From NCBI RefSeq assembly GCF_009857535.1, contig NZ_WWCS01000001.1, positions 248,001 through 312,000 on the forward strand: a stretch of 64,000 nt of DNA, read 5' to 3'. This document shows positions 43,008 to 52,484 of this stretch, one piece after another. How positions within the stretch are numbered: the stretch's first letter is position 1; each line of letters starts with the position of its first letter. Origin of the DNA: Duganella margarita (GTDB lineage: Bacteria; Pseudomonadota; Gammaproteobacteria; Burkholderiales; Burkholderiaceae_D). Made by a program: the position numbers and the translations under genes. The notes below the pieces were generated by a model, which had not been told where the DNA came from, did no database searches, and saw only the letters and a program-made list of their open reading frames with translations.

Positions 43008-44216
43008 ATGAAAATCAAAGCCATCACCCTTGCAGCCGCCGCGTGCGTATCGTCCATTGCATGCTTCTCCGCCCAGGCGCAGATTTCCAATGACACCATC
43101 AAGATCGGCCTGATCACCGACATGTCCGGCCTGTACACCGACATCGACGGCGCCGGCGGCGCCGAAGCCATCAAGATGGCGATTGCCGATGCGGGCGGCA
43201 GTATCAACGGCAAGAAGATCGAATTCATTTCTGCCGACCACCAGAACAAGGCCGACATCGCCGCCTCCAAGGCGCGCGAGTGGTTCGACCAGCAGGGCGT
43301 CGATATGCTGATCGGCGGCACCAACTCCGGCGCCAATCTCGCCATGGCAAAGGTGGCGGCCGAGAAGAAAAAAGTCTTCATCTCGATCGGCGCCGGCTCG
43401 GCCCGCTTGACCAACGAAGAGTGCTCGCCGTACACGGTGCACTACGCCTACGACACCATCGCGCTGGCGCGCGGCACTGGCGGCGCCATCGTCAAGCAGG
43501 GCGGCAAGAGCTGGTATTTCATGACCGCCGACTATGCCTTCGGCCAGTCGCTGGAAAAAGATACGTCCGAGGTGGTGAAGGCGGCCGGCGGCAAGGTGCT
43601 GGGCTCGGTCAAACATCCGCTGTCGGCCTCGGACTTCTCGTCCTTCCTGTTGCAGGCGCAATCGTCGGGCGCGCAGATCCTCGGCCTGGCCAATGCCGGC
43701 GGCGACGCGATCAACTCGATCAAGGCGGCCAACGAGTTTGGCATTACCAAGAAGATGAAGCTGGCCGGTCTGCTGATCTTCATTAACGACGTGCACTCGC
43801 TGGGTCTGAACCTGACGCAGGGTATGTACCTGACCGACGGCTGGTACTGGGATGCCAACGACGACACGCGCGCCTGGTCGAAGCGTTACTTCGCAAAAAT
43901 GAAGAAGGAGCCGTCGATGCTGCAGGCCGCCGATTACTCGGCCGCCGGCAACTACCTGAAAGCGGTGAAGGCGGTCGGCACCGACGATTCCGACAAGGTG
44001 ATGGCTTACCTGAAGGCGAACAAGATCAACGACATGTTCACCAAGAACGGCGTGATCCGTCCGGACGGCCGCATGGTGCACGATATGTACCTGATGGAAG
44101 TGAAGAAGCCGGCGGAATCAAAGTACCCATGGGACTACTACAAGGTCGTGGCCACCATTCCGGGCGACCAGGCGTACGCCACCAAGGCGGAGACCAAGTG
44201 CAGCCTGTGGAAATAA
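43008..44216 (+). CDS. livK: periplasmic substrate-binding protein of a HAAT-type ABC transporter
   Basis: 402 residues with a signal peptide (about 1-25, ACFSAQA cleavage region). Peripla_BP_6-type domain: NDTIKIGLITDMSGLYTDID, GGTNSGANLAMAKVAAEKKK, FISIGAGSARLTNEECSPYT. The larger size and YPWDYYK ending point to the branch that binds amides, ureas or aromatic acids as often as leucine, so the substrate is undecided. TAGGAG precedes the ATG. Confidence 0.9.
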   Translation: MKIKAITLAAAACVSSIACFSAQAQISNDTIKIGLITDMSGLYTDIDGAGGAEAIKMAIADAGGSINGKKIEFISADHQNKADIAASKAREWFDQQGVDMLIGGTNSGANLAMAKVAAEKKKVFISIGAGSARLTNEECSPYTVHYAYDTIALARGTGGAIVKQGGKSWYFMTADYAFGQSLEKDTSEVVKAAGGKVLGSVKHPLSASDFSSFLLQAQSSGAQILGLANAGGDAINSIKAANEFGITKKMKLAGLLIFINDVHSLGLNLTQGMYLTDGWYWDANDDTRAWSKRYFAKMKKEPSMLQAADYSAAGNYLKAVKAVGTDDSDKVMAYLKANKINDMFTKNGVIRPDGRMVHDMYLMEVKKPAESKYPWDYYKVVATIPGDQAYATKAETKCSLWK

Positions 44217-44222
44217 ATCACG

Positions 44223-44283
44223 GTCGCTCCCGCGTCTGCGGGAGCCCATAGTCAGCATGGATTCCCGCAGACGCGGGAATGAC
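44223..44283. repeat. REP-like palindromic element (copy 2) inside the transporter operon
   Basis: GTCGCTCCCGCGTCTGCGGG and the inverse CCCGCAGACGCGGGAATGAC with ATGGATTC between. It sits directly after the binding-protein gene and before livH, where REP hairpins often stabilise the upstream mRNA so that more binding protein than permease is made. Confidence 0.8.
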
Positions 44284-44314
44284 GGCTCCTCAACCACCTG
44301 AATTACGGATTCCC

Positions 44315-45199
44315 ATGGAAATTTTCGGCTATCCCTTGCCCGTGATTATGAGCCAGCTGCTACTAGGTCTGGGCAACGGCTCGTTCTATGCGATGTTGTC
44401 GCTCGGCCTGGCGGTCATCTTCGGCCTGCTCAATGTGATTAACTTTGCCCACGGCGCGTTGTACATGATGGGTGCGTTCCTGGCGTGGATGGGCATTGAA
44501 TATTGCGGACTCAACTACTGGGCGATGCTGGTGCTGGCGCCGCTGCTGGTGGGCGTGTTCGGCATCGTCATCGAGAAGACCATGCTACGCCATCTGTACA
44601 AGCTGGACCACCTGTATGGACTGCTGCTGACCTTCGGCATCACGCTGCTGGTGGAAGGCGTGTTTCGCTCCTTTTATGGCGTCTCCGGCCAGCCATTTCA
44701 GACGCCCGAGGCGTTGGCCGGCTCCACCGACCTCGGCTTTATGCTGATGCCGAATTACCGCGCCTGGGTGGTGGTGGCCTCGCTGGTGGTGTGCCTGTCG
44801 ACCTGGTTCGTGATCGAAAAGACCAAACTGGGCGCTTATCTGCGCGCCGGTACCGAGAATCCCAAGCTGGTGGAAGCGTTCGGCATCAACGTGCCGCTGA
44901 TGGTGACGCTGACCTATGGCTTCGGCGTCGCTTTGGCGGGCTTTGCAGGCGTTCTGGCGGCTCCAATCATCCAGGTGCAGCCCCTGATGGGTCAGAACCT
45001 GATTATCGTCGTATTCGCCGTTGTCGTGATCGGCGGCATGGGGTCGATCATGGGCTCGATCCTGACCGGGCTCGGCTTGGGCGTCATCGAAGGGCTGACC
45101 AAAGTGTTCTATCCGGAGTTTTCATCCACCGTGGTGTTCCTGGTGATGGTGGTGGTGCTGCTGCTGCGTCCAGCCGGCTTGTTCGGGAAGGAAAAATGA
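44315..45199 (+). CDS. livH: HAAT-type ABC transporter permease LivH
   Basis: 294 residues, about eight membrane helices. GNGSFYAMLSLGLAVIFGLL, NVINFAHGALYMMGAFLAW at the N-terminus and FAVVVIGGMGSIMGSILTGL, GLGVIEGL at the C-terminus are typical for LivH. Start MEIFGYP; the frame is open 12 codons further into the REP element. Its TGA overlaps the ATGATG at the livM start. Confidence 0.93.
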   Translation: MEIFGYPLPVIMSQLLLGLGNGSFYAMLSLGLAVIFGLLNVINFAHGALYMMGAFLAWMGIEYCGLNYWAMLVLAPLLVGVFGIVIEKTMLRHLYKLDHLYGLLLTFGITLLVEGVFRSFYGVSGQPFQTPEALAGSTDLGFMLMPNYRAWVVVASLVVCLSTWFVIEKTKLGAYLRAGTENPKLVEAFGINVPLMVTLTYGFGVALAGFAGVLAAPIIQVQPLMGQNLIIVVFAVVVIGGMGSIMGSILTGLGLGVIEGLTKVFYPEFSSTVVFLVMVVVLLLRPAGLFGKEK

Positions 45200-46173
45200 T
45201 GAACAAGAAAATCGGCTACCTGATCGCCTTTGCAATCGCCGTGGCGGCGCCGTTTATCGGCTACCCGGTATTCCTGTCCAAGCTGCTGTGCTTTGCGCTG
45301 TTTGCCTGCGCCTTCAACCTGCTGATCGGTTTTACCGGCTTGCTGTCGTTCGGCCACGCGGCTTTCTTCGGCGCTGCGGGCTACGTCGCCGGCAATGCGC
45401 TGAAGAACTGGGGCTTGCCGTTTGAACTGGGCGTGCTGGCCGGCGTCGCGGCCGCTGCGCTAATCGGGCTGGTGATGGGCGCGCTGGCGATCCGCCGCCA
45501 GGGCATCTACTTCTCGATGATTACGCTGGCGCTGGCGCAGATGGTGTATTTCGGCGCGCTGCGGGCAGGGCAGTTCACCGGCGGCGAAGATGGTCTGCAG
45601 GGTGTTCCACGTGGACGATTCCTCGGCGTGCTCGACCTCGGCGATGACACCAACCTGTACTTCGTCGTGCTCGGCATCAGCGTGCTGGCGTTTGCGCTGA
45701 TCCTGCGCACCGTGCATTCGCCGTTCGGCCAGGTACTGAAGGCGATCAAGGAAAATGAACCGCGCGCCATCTCGCTCGGCTACGACGTCGACAAGTACAA
45801 GCTGCTGGCCTTCGTGCTGTCGGCCGCGCTGGCCGGCCTGGCGGGCGCCACCAAGACCGTGGTGCTGGGTTTCGAAACCTTGACCGATGTCCATTGGACG
45901 ATGTCCGGTCTGGTTATCCTGATGACGCTGGTTGGCGGCATGGGAACGCTGGCCGGTCCGATGCTCGGCGCGATCATCATCGTCATGCTGGAAAACAAAC
46001 TGGGCGACTGGGGTACGCTGTTGGCCAACGTCACCGGCATCGAGTGGTTTAACACCATCGGCGAAGCGGTCAACATGGTGGTTGGCCTGATCTTCATTAT
46101 TTGTGTGCTGTTGTTCCGGCGCGGGATTATTGGTGAGTTCATTGCGCTGGCCGGGAAGAAGAAACCAGTGTGA
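45199..46173 (+). CDS. livM: HAAT-type ABC transporter permease LivM
   Basis: 324 residues with about nine membrane helices. FNLLIGFTGLLSFGHAAFFG, then GAAGYVAG, GGEDGLQGVPRG and LIGLVMG are LivM marks. AAGGA lies 6 bases before the second of two adjacent ATG codons. Last gene of the transporter set; the hydrolase gene follows after 7 bases and may be cotranscribed. Confidence 0.93.
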   Translation: MNKKIGYLIAFAIAVAAPFIGYPVFLSKLLCFALFACAFNLLIGFTGLLSFGHAAFFGAAGYVAGNALKNWGLPFELGVLAGVAAAALIGLVMGALAIRRQGIYFSMITLALAQMVYFGALRAGQFTGGEDGLQGVPRGRFLGVLDLGDDTNLYFVVLGISVLAFALILRTVHSPFGQVLKAIKENEPRAISLGYDVDKYKLLAFVLSAALAGLAGATKTVVLGFETLTDVHWTMSGLVILMTLVGGMGTLAGPMLGAIIIVMLENKLGDWGTLLANVTGIEWFNTIGEAVNMVVGLIFIICVLLFRRGIIGEFIALAGKKKPV

Positions 46174-46180
46174 GGAAACC

Positions 46181-48244
46181 ATGCAAAGCAAAACGATTGT
46201 GCTGGCGCTGGCCAGCATCGCAGTCACCGCCTGCGGTTCGCACCATCATCACGATGAGCGCGAAGACCTGAACACCAAGCCGAGTTATCTCGGCGCCATC
46301 AGCAGCATCAGCTACGACGGCGTCAGCGACGATCTGCTGACCGCCGGCCTCGGCAAGACAGGACTGGCCGGCGCCACGCCGGCCTATGCCGACCCCAACA
46401 ATCCCACCGCCCCGGAACTGCGCCGTAACGCCATCTACGCCAATTACCGGGCGGTGCTGGATATCGCCGCCAATAGCGGCTACGGCACGCTGTACGGCCC
46501 CAACGTCGATGCCAAGGGTGTGGTGGGCAGCGGCGAGGGCAAGGTCGCTGGCGTCGAATACATCGCCTATGCCGATGATGGCAGCGGCAACCAGAACGTG
46601 ACCTTGATGGTGCAGGTGCCGGCGGGCTTCGACATAAAGAATCCCTGCATCGTTACCGGTACGTCGAGCGGCTCGCGCGGGATTTACGGCGCCATCGGCA
46701 GCTCTGGGGAGTGGGGACTGAAGAACAACTGCGCCGTGGCCTACGCCGATAAGGGCAGCGGCACCGGCCTCTATACCTTCGACGACGATGGCGTGAACTT
46801 GCAGAACGGGGTGCGCGCCACGCGCATTGCGGCGGGCAAGAACGCCAGCTTCGCGCCGGTGCTGACCGATGCCGAGCGAGCGGCGTTTGCGGCGGCTTAT
46901 CCGGGACGCGTAGCGTTCAAGCACGCCCACTCGCAGCAGAATCCGGAAAAGGACTGGGGCAAAGTCACCTTGCAGGCGGTGGAGTTTGCCTTCTACGTGC
47001 TCAACGAAAAGTACGGCGCGCTGGCGCGGGATAACACCAGCCACATCGTCATGCTGACGCCGAAGAATACGATCACGATCGCCTCCAGCATTTCCAATGG
47101 GGCAGGCTCGGCGTTGCTGGCGGCGGAGCAGGACAGCAAGGGATTGATCTCCGGCGTGGCCGCCAGCGAGCCGCAGATCCAGCCCAAGTCCAGTGGCGGC
47201 TACACGGTGCGGCAGGGCGCGGCGGCGGTGACGGGGCAGGGCAAGGCGCTGTTCGATTACTCGACCTATGCCGCGTTGTACCAGCCCTGCATCGCCTCCA
47301 CAGCGGCGGCGCCAGGCCGCTGCACGGCGCTGGTGTCGCGCGGCCTGCTGAGCGGCGCCGATCTGACGGCGCAGCAGACCGACGCCAAGGCCCGGCTGAA
47401 AGCGTACGGCTGGCTGCCGGATTCCGATGTGCTGCAGGCGGCGCATGCGGGCACCAACATCCTGGTGGCGGTGACCTACGCTTACGCCTACGGCAAATTT
47501 TCTGTGACGGATAAAGTCTGCGGTTTCACATTTGCGCCGACCGATGCGAGCGGCGTGCCGGTGTCCTTTACCGCCGCGCAGAAAGCCAGCAGCTTTGCCA
47601 CGCAGAACGGCATTATCGGCAACGTGGTGTATGAGGATTCGGTGGGCGGGGCGAGGGCGTATAACTTCGGCGTGTCGCCGGTGAGCGGGATTGCGGATCA
47701 GTCGCTGGATGGTTTTCTGTGTCTGCGCTCGCTGGCAACGGGGACGGATGCGGTGACTGGCGCGCCGCTGACCGGAACGTTGGCGGCGCAGAGCACGCGC
47801 GTGCGCGCTGGTGTGGCAGAGGTGGCGGCCAGTGGCAATCTGAAGGGCAAGCCGGCCATCATCGTGCAGGGACGCAGCGATACGCTGATACCGGTGAATT
47901 TTGCTTCGCGTGCGTATGTGGGCTTGAATGCGTCGGTAGAGGGCAGTGCGAGCAAGCTGCGTTATATCGAGGTGACCAATGCCAATCACTTCGACTCGTT
48001 TGCCAATGCGCTGCCGGCGAATATCGTGCCGCTGCATGTGTACCTGTTCCGCGCGCTGGATGCGATGCTGGCCAACCTGCGCAGCAGCGCGACCGCCTTG
48101 CCGCCATCGCAGGTGGTGCGGACGGTGACGCGGGCGGATAACACCACCGCGATTACCGTCGCCAATGTGCCGCCGTTCGCCGCAACCCCAACGCCGGCGA
48201 ACTCGATCGCTATCAGTGGCACGACAATTACAGTGCCTGATTGA
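46181..48244 (+). CDS. D-(-)-3-hydroxybutyrate oligomer hydrolase, lipoprotein-like
   Basis: 687 residues. Cleaves 3HB oligomers to monomers during polyhydroxybutyrate use. N-terminal signal with lipobox VTACGS (Cys about 18) and a His-rich stretch (GSHHHHDERED). The family pattern is clear: SYLGAISSISYDGVSDDLLT, YAIYRALVDI-like RAVLDIAANSGYG, and the nucleophile Ser in TGTSSGSRGIYGAIG; the late part has QGRSDTLIPVNFASRAYVGL and TNANHFDSF with the catalytic His. GAGGAAACC precedes the ATG. Supports a PHB-storing betaproteobacterium. Confidence 0.92.
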   Translation: MQSKTIVLALASIAVTACGSHHHHDEREDLNTKPSYLGAISSISYDGVSDDLLTAGLGKTGLAGATPAYADPNNPTAPELRRNAIYANYRAVLDIAANSGYGTLYGPNVDAKGVVGSGEGKVAGVEYIAYADDGSGNQNVTLMVQVPAGFDIKNPCIVTGTSSGSRGIYGAIGSSGEWGLKNNCAVAYADKGSGTGLYTFDDDGVNLQNGVRATRIAAGKNASFAPVLTDAERAAFAAAYPGRVAFKHAHSQQNPEKDWGKVTLQAVEFAFYVLNEKYGALARDNTSHIVMLTPKNTITIASSISNGAGSALLAAEQDSKGLISGVAASEPQIQPKSSGGYTVRQGAAAVTGQGKALFDYSTYAALYQPCIASTAAAPGRCTALVSRGLLSGADLTAQQTDAKARLKAYGWLPDSDVLQAAHAGTNILVAVTYAYAYGKFSVTDKVCGFTFAPTDASGVPVSFTAAQKASSFATQNGIIGNVVYEDSVGGARAYNFGVSPVSGIADQSLDGFLCLRSLATGTDAVTGAPLTGTLAAQSTRVRAGVAEVAASGNLKGKPAIIVQGRSDTLIPVNFASRAYVGLNASVEGSASKLRYIEVTNANHFDSFANALPANIVPLHVYLFRALDAMLANLRSSATALPPSQVVRTVTRADNTTAITVANVPPFAATPTPANSIAISGTTITVPD

Positions 48245-48267
48245 GCGGCGCAGCCGACCCCGGTAGG

Positions 48268-48299
48268 TCGGGGTCAGACCCGTACGGGGTCTGACCCCT
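48268..48299. repeat. GGGGTCAGACCC inverted repeat
   Basis: GGGGTCAGACCC and GGGGTCTGACCCC separated by GTAC between convergent genes. A perfect hairpin without T-run; similar words are familiar from intergenic regions of related genomes (from memory). Confidence 0.6.
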
Positions 48300-48323
48300 G
48301 CGACTCGCCGTGCGGGGTAAAAC

Positions 48324-49490
48324 TTACAGCGCCGATGCATAGATAGCGCGCGCATCCTCCCGCGTCACGAGGCGCGGGTTATTGCCGAGTAACCGGGTCT
48401 GAAGCATGGCGTCATCCGCCAGCCGATCCAGATCCGTCTCCTTGATTCCGACCTGCTGCAACGTCCGCTCAATGCCCGTTACGGTAGCGATTTGTTGCAT
48501 CGCAACAGCCAATGCCTCCGCCCTCGCCTCGGCCGAGCCGCTGGCTGCCGGCACTACAATCTCCGCCAGCTCCGCATAAAGCCCGGCCGCTTCCGGCGCA
48601 TTGAAGCGCAGCACATGCGGCAACACCAGCGAATTCGACAGCCCATGTGGCACGTGAAAAATACCGCCGATTGGATACGCCAGCGCATGCACCGCTGCCA
48701 CCGGCGCATTGGAAAATGCCTGTCCCGCCAGCATTGCTCCCAGAAGCATGGCCTGCCGCGCCGCCAGGTTCTTGCCGTCCTCACAGGCCGTAATCAGGTT
48801 GGCCGACAGCAGCCCCAGCGCCTTGCGAGCCAGCACATCGGACAGCGGATTCTTTTTATGTCGGGTAGTGTAGGCTTCGATGGCATGCACCATTGCATCA
48901 ATCCCGGTGGCCGCAGTTACCTGCGGCGGCAGTCCGAGCGTCAGCTCTGCATCCAGCAATGCCAGATCGGCATAGAGTTGCGGCGCGACCACGCCCATCT
49001 TTGTGGTAGCCCCAGTCGTCACAATCGCGATATTGGTCACCTCCGAACCGGTGCCGGCGGTGGTGGGAATCTGCACCAGCGGCAGCCGCGTTCCCTTCAC
49101 ATTGCCGATCCCGTAGATCGCCTCGATGGGCTGCTCGCTGTCGGTCAGCACCGCAATCAGCTTGGCCACATCCATTGAACTGCCACCACCCAAGCCAATG
49201 ACGATGTCAGCCCGGAACGCCCGCGCCGCGCCAACCGCCTCCAGTACCACCACCTCCGGCGGGTCCGCCACCACCTTGGAATACACCTCCACTGCCAGTC
49301 CCGCAGCCCGCAGGCTGGCCGCCGGTGCATCGACTAGCCCGGTCTTCAGGAAGCCTGGATCGGTGACCAACAGAGCGCGCCGGGCATCGGGAAAGCGCTG
49401 GGCGATGTGCTCGCCGAGGCGCGCAGCAGCGCCCAACTCGGAAACGATATGGGCCACGGTGCTGAAAGAAAAGGCAGGGAAGTCAGTCAT
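48324..49490 (-). CDS. iron-containing alcohol dehydrogenase
   Basis: 388 residues, Fe-ADH family, NAD(P)-dependent oxidation of alcohols. Nucleotide-binding GLGGGSSMDVAKL and TTAGTGSEVTNIAI; metal-site His residues in AVHALAYPIGGIFHVPHGLS, NSLVLPHVLRF. The substrate (primary alcohol, lactaldehyde, 4-hydroxybutyrate and others) cannot be set from sequence. ATG at 49490. Confidence 0.92.
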   Translation of the reverse strand: MTDFPAFSFSTVAHIVSELGAAARLGEHIAQRFPDARRALLVTDPGFLKTGLVDAPAASLRAAGLAVEVYSKVVADPPEVVVLEAVGAARAFRADIVIGLGGGSSMDVAKLIAVLTDSEQPIEAIYGIGNVKGTRLPLVQIPTTAGTGSEVTNIAIVTTGATTKMGVVAPQLYADLALLDAELTLGLPPQVTAATGIDAMVHAIEAYTTRHKKNPLSDVLARKALGLLSANLITACEDGKNLAARQAMLLGAMLAGQAFSNAPVAAVHALAYPIGGIFHVPHGLSNSLVLPHVLRFNAPEAAGLYAELAEIVVPAASGSAEARAEALAVAMQQIATVTGIERTLQQVGIKETDLDRLADDAMLQTRLLGNNPRLVTREDARAIYASAL

Positions 49491-49610
49491 GACGGCGTCC
49501 GTTCAGTAGTGAGTTCGTCGTCTAGCTTACCCCAAGCCATGCTGCATGCGCATAAGCTGGCGCAGATTTCTTCCGTACAATAGAGCCTTTGCACGTTACA
49601 GGTGGCGGGA

Positions 49611-50378
49611 ATGATGGTGGACTTCTGGGTGTTAGGAATTGCTGCGTTCGGCGCAGGGCTGGTCGATGCGGTGGTTGGGGGAGGCGGGCTGATCCAGCTC
49701 CCGACCATGTTCACGGTGTTCCCCAACATGGCGCCAGCCACGCTAATCGGCACCAACAAGCTGGCCAGCATCTTCGGCACCAGCGTTGCGGCGGTCAGCT
49801 ATGCGCGCCGGGTGGCGATTGCCTGGTCGGTGGCGACGCCCGCTGCACTGGCGGCGCTGGTATTTGCCTTCTTCGGTGCCTACACCGTTACCCACGTCTC
49901 GGCCGACTTCATGCGCACCGCGCTGCCGGTGGTGCTGGTGCTGGTGGCTATCTACACCTTCGCCAAGAAGGACTTCGGTAGCGTGCATGCGCCGGTCCAC
50001 TCGGGCGCCAAGGAACAGTCGCTGGCGCTGGTGGTCGGTGCCGCCATCGGTTTCTATGACGGCTTTTTCGGTCCGGGTACCGGTAGCTTCCTGGTGTTCC
50101 TGTTCGTACGTGTGTTCGGGTTCGACTTCCTGGGCGCGTCGGCGGTGGCCAAGGTGGTCAACGTGGCGTGCAACTTCGCCGGCCTGGTGTGGTTCGGCTA
50201 CGCCGGACACCTGATCTGGCAGCTGGGCTTGACCATGGCTGTGTGCCAGATCGCCGGCTCGTTGATCGGCTCGCGCATGGCGATGAAGCATGGCAGCGGC
50301 TTCGTCCGCAAGCTGTTCCTGGTGGTGGTGTCGGTACTGATCGTCAAAACTGGCTACGACGCATGGCTGCGGTGGTGA
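49611..50378 (+). CDS. TSUP-family (TauE/SafE) membrane permease
   Basis: 255 residues, about eight membrane helices in two repeats, each with the family motif: GAGLVDAVVGGGGLIQLPTM and AIGFYDGFFGPGTGSFLVFL. Members export sulfite, sulfoacetate or other organosulfur anions; the substrate here is unknown. AGGTGG stands 6-7 bases before the ATG; an earlier GTG is less likely. Two parS sites lie just after the stop. Confidence 0.9.
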   Translation: MMVDFWVLGIAAFGAGLVDAVVGGGGLIQLPTMFTVFPNMAPATLIGTNKLASIFGTSVAAVSYARRVAIAWSVATPAALAALVFAFFGAYTVTHVSADFMRTALPVVLVLVAIYTFAKKDFGSVHAPVHSGAKEQSLALVVGAAIGFYDGFFGPGTGSFLVFLFVRVFGFDFLGASAVAKVVNVACNFAGLVWFGYAGHLIWQLGLTMAVCQIAGSLIGSRMAMKHGSGFVRKLFLVVVSVLIVKTGYDAWLRW

Positions 50379-50392
50379 TAACCTGGTGACAC

Positions 50393-50408
50393 TGTTCCAC
50401 GTGAAACA
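50393..50408 (+). promoter_or_regulatory. parS site 1
   Basis: TGTTCCACGTGAAACA fits the ParB-binding consensus TGTTYCACGTGRAACA exactly. It lies 14 bases after the permease stop, about 13.6 kb before parB. Confidence 0.9.
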
Positions 50409-50412
50409 ATAG

Positions 50413-50449
50413 AAAAAGGGCACTTGGCAACTCACCAAGTGCCCTTTTT
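50413..50449. terminator. bidirectional terminator between two parS sites
   Basis: A 15-bp perfect stem, AAAAAGGGCACTTGG with its complement, around loop CAACTCA; T-runs on both strands. Confidence 0.93.
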
Positions 50450-50453
50450 TCAT

Positions 50454-50469
50454 TGTTTCACGTGGAACA
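50454..50469 (-). promoter_or_regulatory. parS site 2
   Basis: TGTTTCACGTGGAACA, the exact inverse of site 1, 61 bp away with the terminator hairpin between them. Confidence 0.9.
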
Positions 50470-50558
50470 CAGCCAACAATATTTTTGCCTAAAAAAGTCG
50501 CAGCACCAAAAAAACTCTATAATCTGACCTTGATCCCCTTCGCTTTAAATTCTCCACC

Positions 50559-52484
50559 ATGCTATTTCCTACGAAATTCGACGTCATCGTTGTCGGCGGT
50601 GGTCATGCCGGTACCGAAGCTGCACTCGCTTCTGCCCGCATGGGCCAGAAGACGCTGCTGCTCACCCACAACATTGAGACGCTGGGTCAGATGTCGTGCA
50701 ATCCCTCCATCGGCGGTATCGGCAAAGGCCATCTGGTCAAAGAAGTCGATGCGCTGGGCGGCGCCATGGCGATCGCTACCGATGAATCGGGTATCCAGTT
50801 CCGCATCTTGAATTCCTCCAAAGGTCCGGCCGTGCGTGCCACGCGCGCGCAGGCCGACCGTATCCTGTACAAGGCCGCCATCCGTGAGCGCCTGGAAAAC
50901 CAGCCTAATCTGTGGCTGTTCCAGCAGGCAGTGGACGACCTGATCGTGGAGGGCGACCGCGTGGTCGGCGCCGTCACCCAGATCGGCCTGAAGTTCCTGG
51001 CGCCAGCCGTGGTGCTGACTGCCGGCACCTTCCTCGACGGTAAGATCCACGTCGGCCTGAACAGCTACTCCGGTGGCCGCGCCGGCGATCCGCCTGCCGT
51101 GTCGCTGTCCGCGCGCCTGAAAGAACTGAAGCTGCCGCAAGGCCGCCTGAAGACCGGCACGCCGCCGCGCATCGACGGCCGCAGCATCGACTTCACGCAA
51201 ATGACGGAGCAGCCGGGCGACCTCAACCCGGTGCCGGTGTTCTCGGTGATGGGCAATGCCGCCATGCACCCTGAGCAAATGCCGTGCTGGATCACCCACA
51301 CCAACCAGCAAACCCACGACATCATTCGTGGCGGCCTGGACCGTAGCCCGATGTACACTGGGGTGATCGAAGGCGTCGGCCCGCGTTATTGCCCGTCGAT
51401 CGAAGACAAAATCCACCGCTTCGCGTCCAAGGAATCGCACCAGATTTTCCTGGAACCGGAAGGCCTGACCACGCACGAATTCTATCCAAACGGCATTTCC
51501 ACCAGCTTGCCGTTCGACGTGCAGATCGCGCTGGTGCGCTCGATGAAAGGCCTGGAAAACGCCCACATCCTGCGTCCAGGCTATGCGATTGAATACGACT
51601 ATTTCGACCCGCGCGGCCTGAAAGCCTCGCTGGAAACCAAGGCCATCAACGGCCTGTTCTTCGCCGGCCAGATCAACGGCACCACGGGTTACGAAGAGGC
51701 GGCGGCGCAGGGCTTGCTGGCCGGCGTCAACGCCGCGCTGCAAACCCAGGGCCGCGAAGCCTGGACCCCAGCCCGTTCTGAGGCCTATCTGGGCGTGATG
51801 GTGGACGACCTGGTTACGCAAGGCGTGATGGAGCCGTACCGCATGTTCACCAGCCGCGCGGAGTACCGCCTGAGCCTGCGCGAAGACAACGCCGACATGC
51901 GCCTGACCGAAATCGGCCGCAAGCTGGGCGTGATCGGCGATGCGCAGTGGGAAGCCTTCGACCGCAAGCGCGAGTCGGTTGGCCGCGAACTGGAGCGGCT
52001 GCGCTCCACGTGGGTGAACCCGCGCATCCTGGAAGCGGCCGAATCCGAACGCGTGATTGGCCAGGCTATCGAGCGCGAGTATTCGCTGGCCGACCTGCTG
52101 CGCCGCCCGGGCGTTGCCTACGACACGCTGATGACGCTCAAAGGTACTGACGGCCGCGAGCTGGCAGGTCCGGGCGAGACCGACGAAGCGGTCAAGGAAC
52201 AGATCGAAATTCAGCTCAAATATTCGGGCTATATCGACCGTCAGACCAAGGAAGTCGAGCGCCATGAGCACTACGAAAACCTGAAATTGCCCGAAGGTTT
52301 CAGCTACCTGGACATCACCGCATTGTCGGTAGAAGTGCGCCAGAAACTGCACGCGCAGCGTCCGGAAACGCTGGGCCAGGCATCGCGTATTTCCGGTGTG
52401 ACGCCGGCGGCGATTTCGCTGCTGCTGGTGCACCTGAAGAAGGCCGGTTTCGGCGGTTTTTTGAATAAAGAAGAGGCAGCTTAA
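50559..52484 (+). CDS. mnmG: tRNA uridine-5-carboxymethylaminomethyl modification enzyme MnmG (GidA)
   Basis: 641 residues; with MnmE makes the cmnm5U34 wobble modification using FAD and folate. FAD-binding [19 protein letters not shown], signature [36 protein letters not shown] and [20 protein letters not shown]. The stop overlaps the rsmG ATG by one base (TAATG). Confidence 0.98.
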   Translation: MLFPTKFDVIVVGGGHAGTEAALASARMGQKTLLLTHNIETLGQMSCNPSIGGIGKGHLVKEVDALGGAMAIATDESGIQFRILNSSKGPAVRATRAQADRILYKAAIRERLENQPNLWLFQQAVDDLIVEGDRVVGAVTQIGLKFLAPAVVLTAGTFLDGKIHVGLNSYSGGRAGDPPAVSLSARLKELKLPQGRLKTGTPPRIDGRSIDFTQMTEQPGDLNPVPVFSVMGNAAMHPEQMPCWITHTNQQTHDIIRGGLDRSPMYTGVIEGVGPRYCPSIEDKIHRFASKESHQIFLEPEGLTTHEFYPNGISTSLPFDVQIALVRSMKGLENAHILRPGYAIEYDYFDPRGLKASLETKAINGLFFAGQINGTTGYEEAAAQGLLAGVNAALQTQGREAWTPARSEAYLGVMVDDLVTQGVMEPYRMFTSRAEYRLSLREDNADMRLTEIGRKLGVIGDAQWEAFDRKRESVGRELERLRSTWVNPRILEAAESERVIGQAIEREYSLADLLRRPGVAYDTLMTLKGTDGRELAGPGETDEAVKEQIEIQLKYSGYIDRQTKEVERHEHYENLKLPEGFSYLDITALSVEVRQKLHAQRPETLGQASRISGVTPAAISLLLVHLKKAGFGGFLNKEEAA

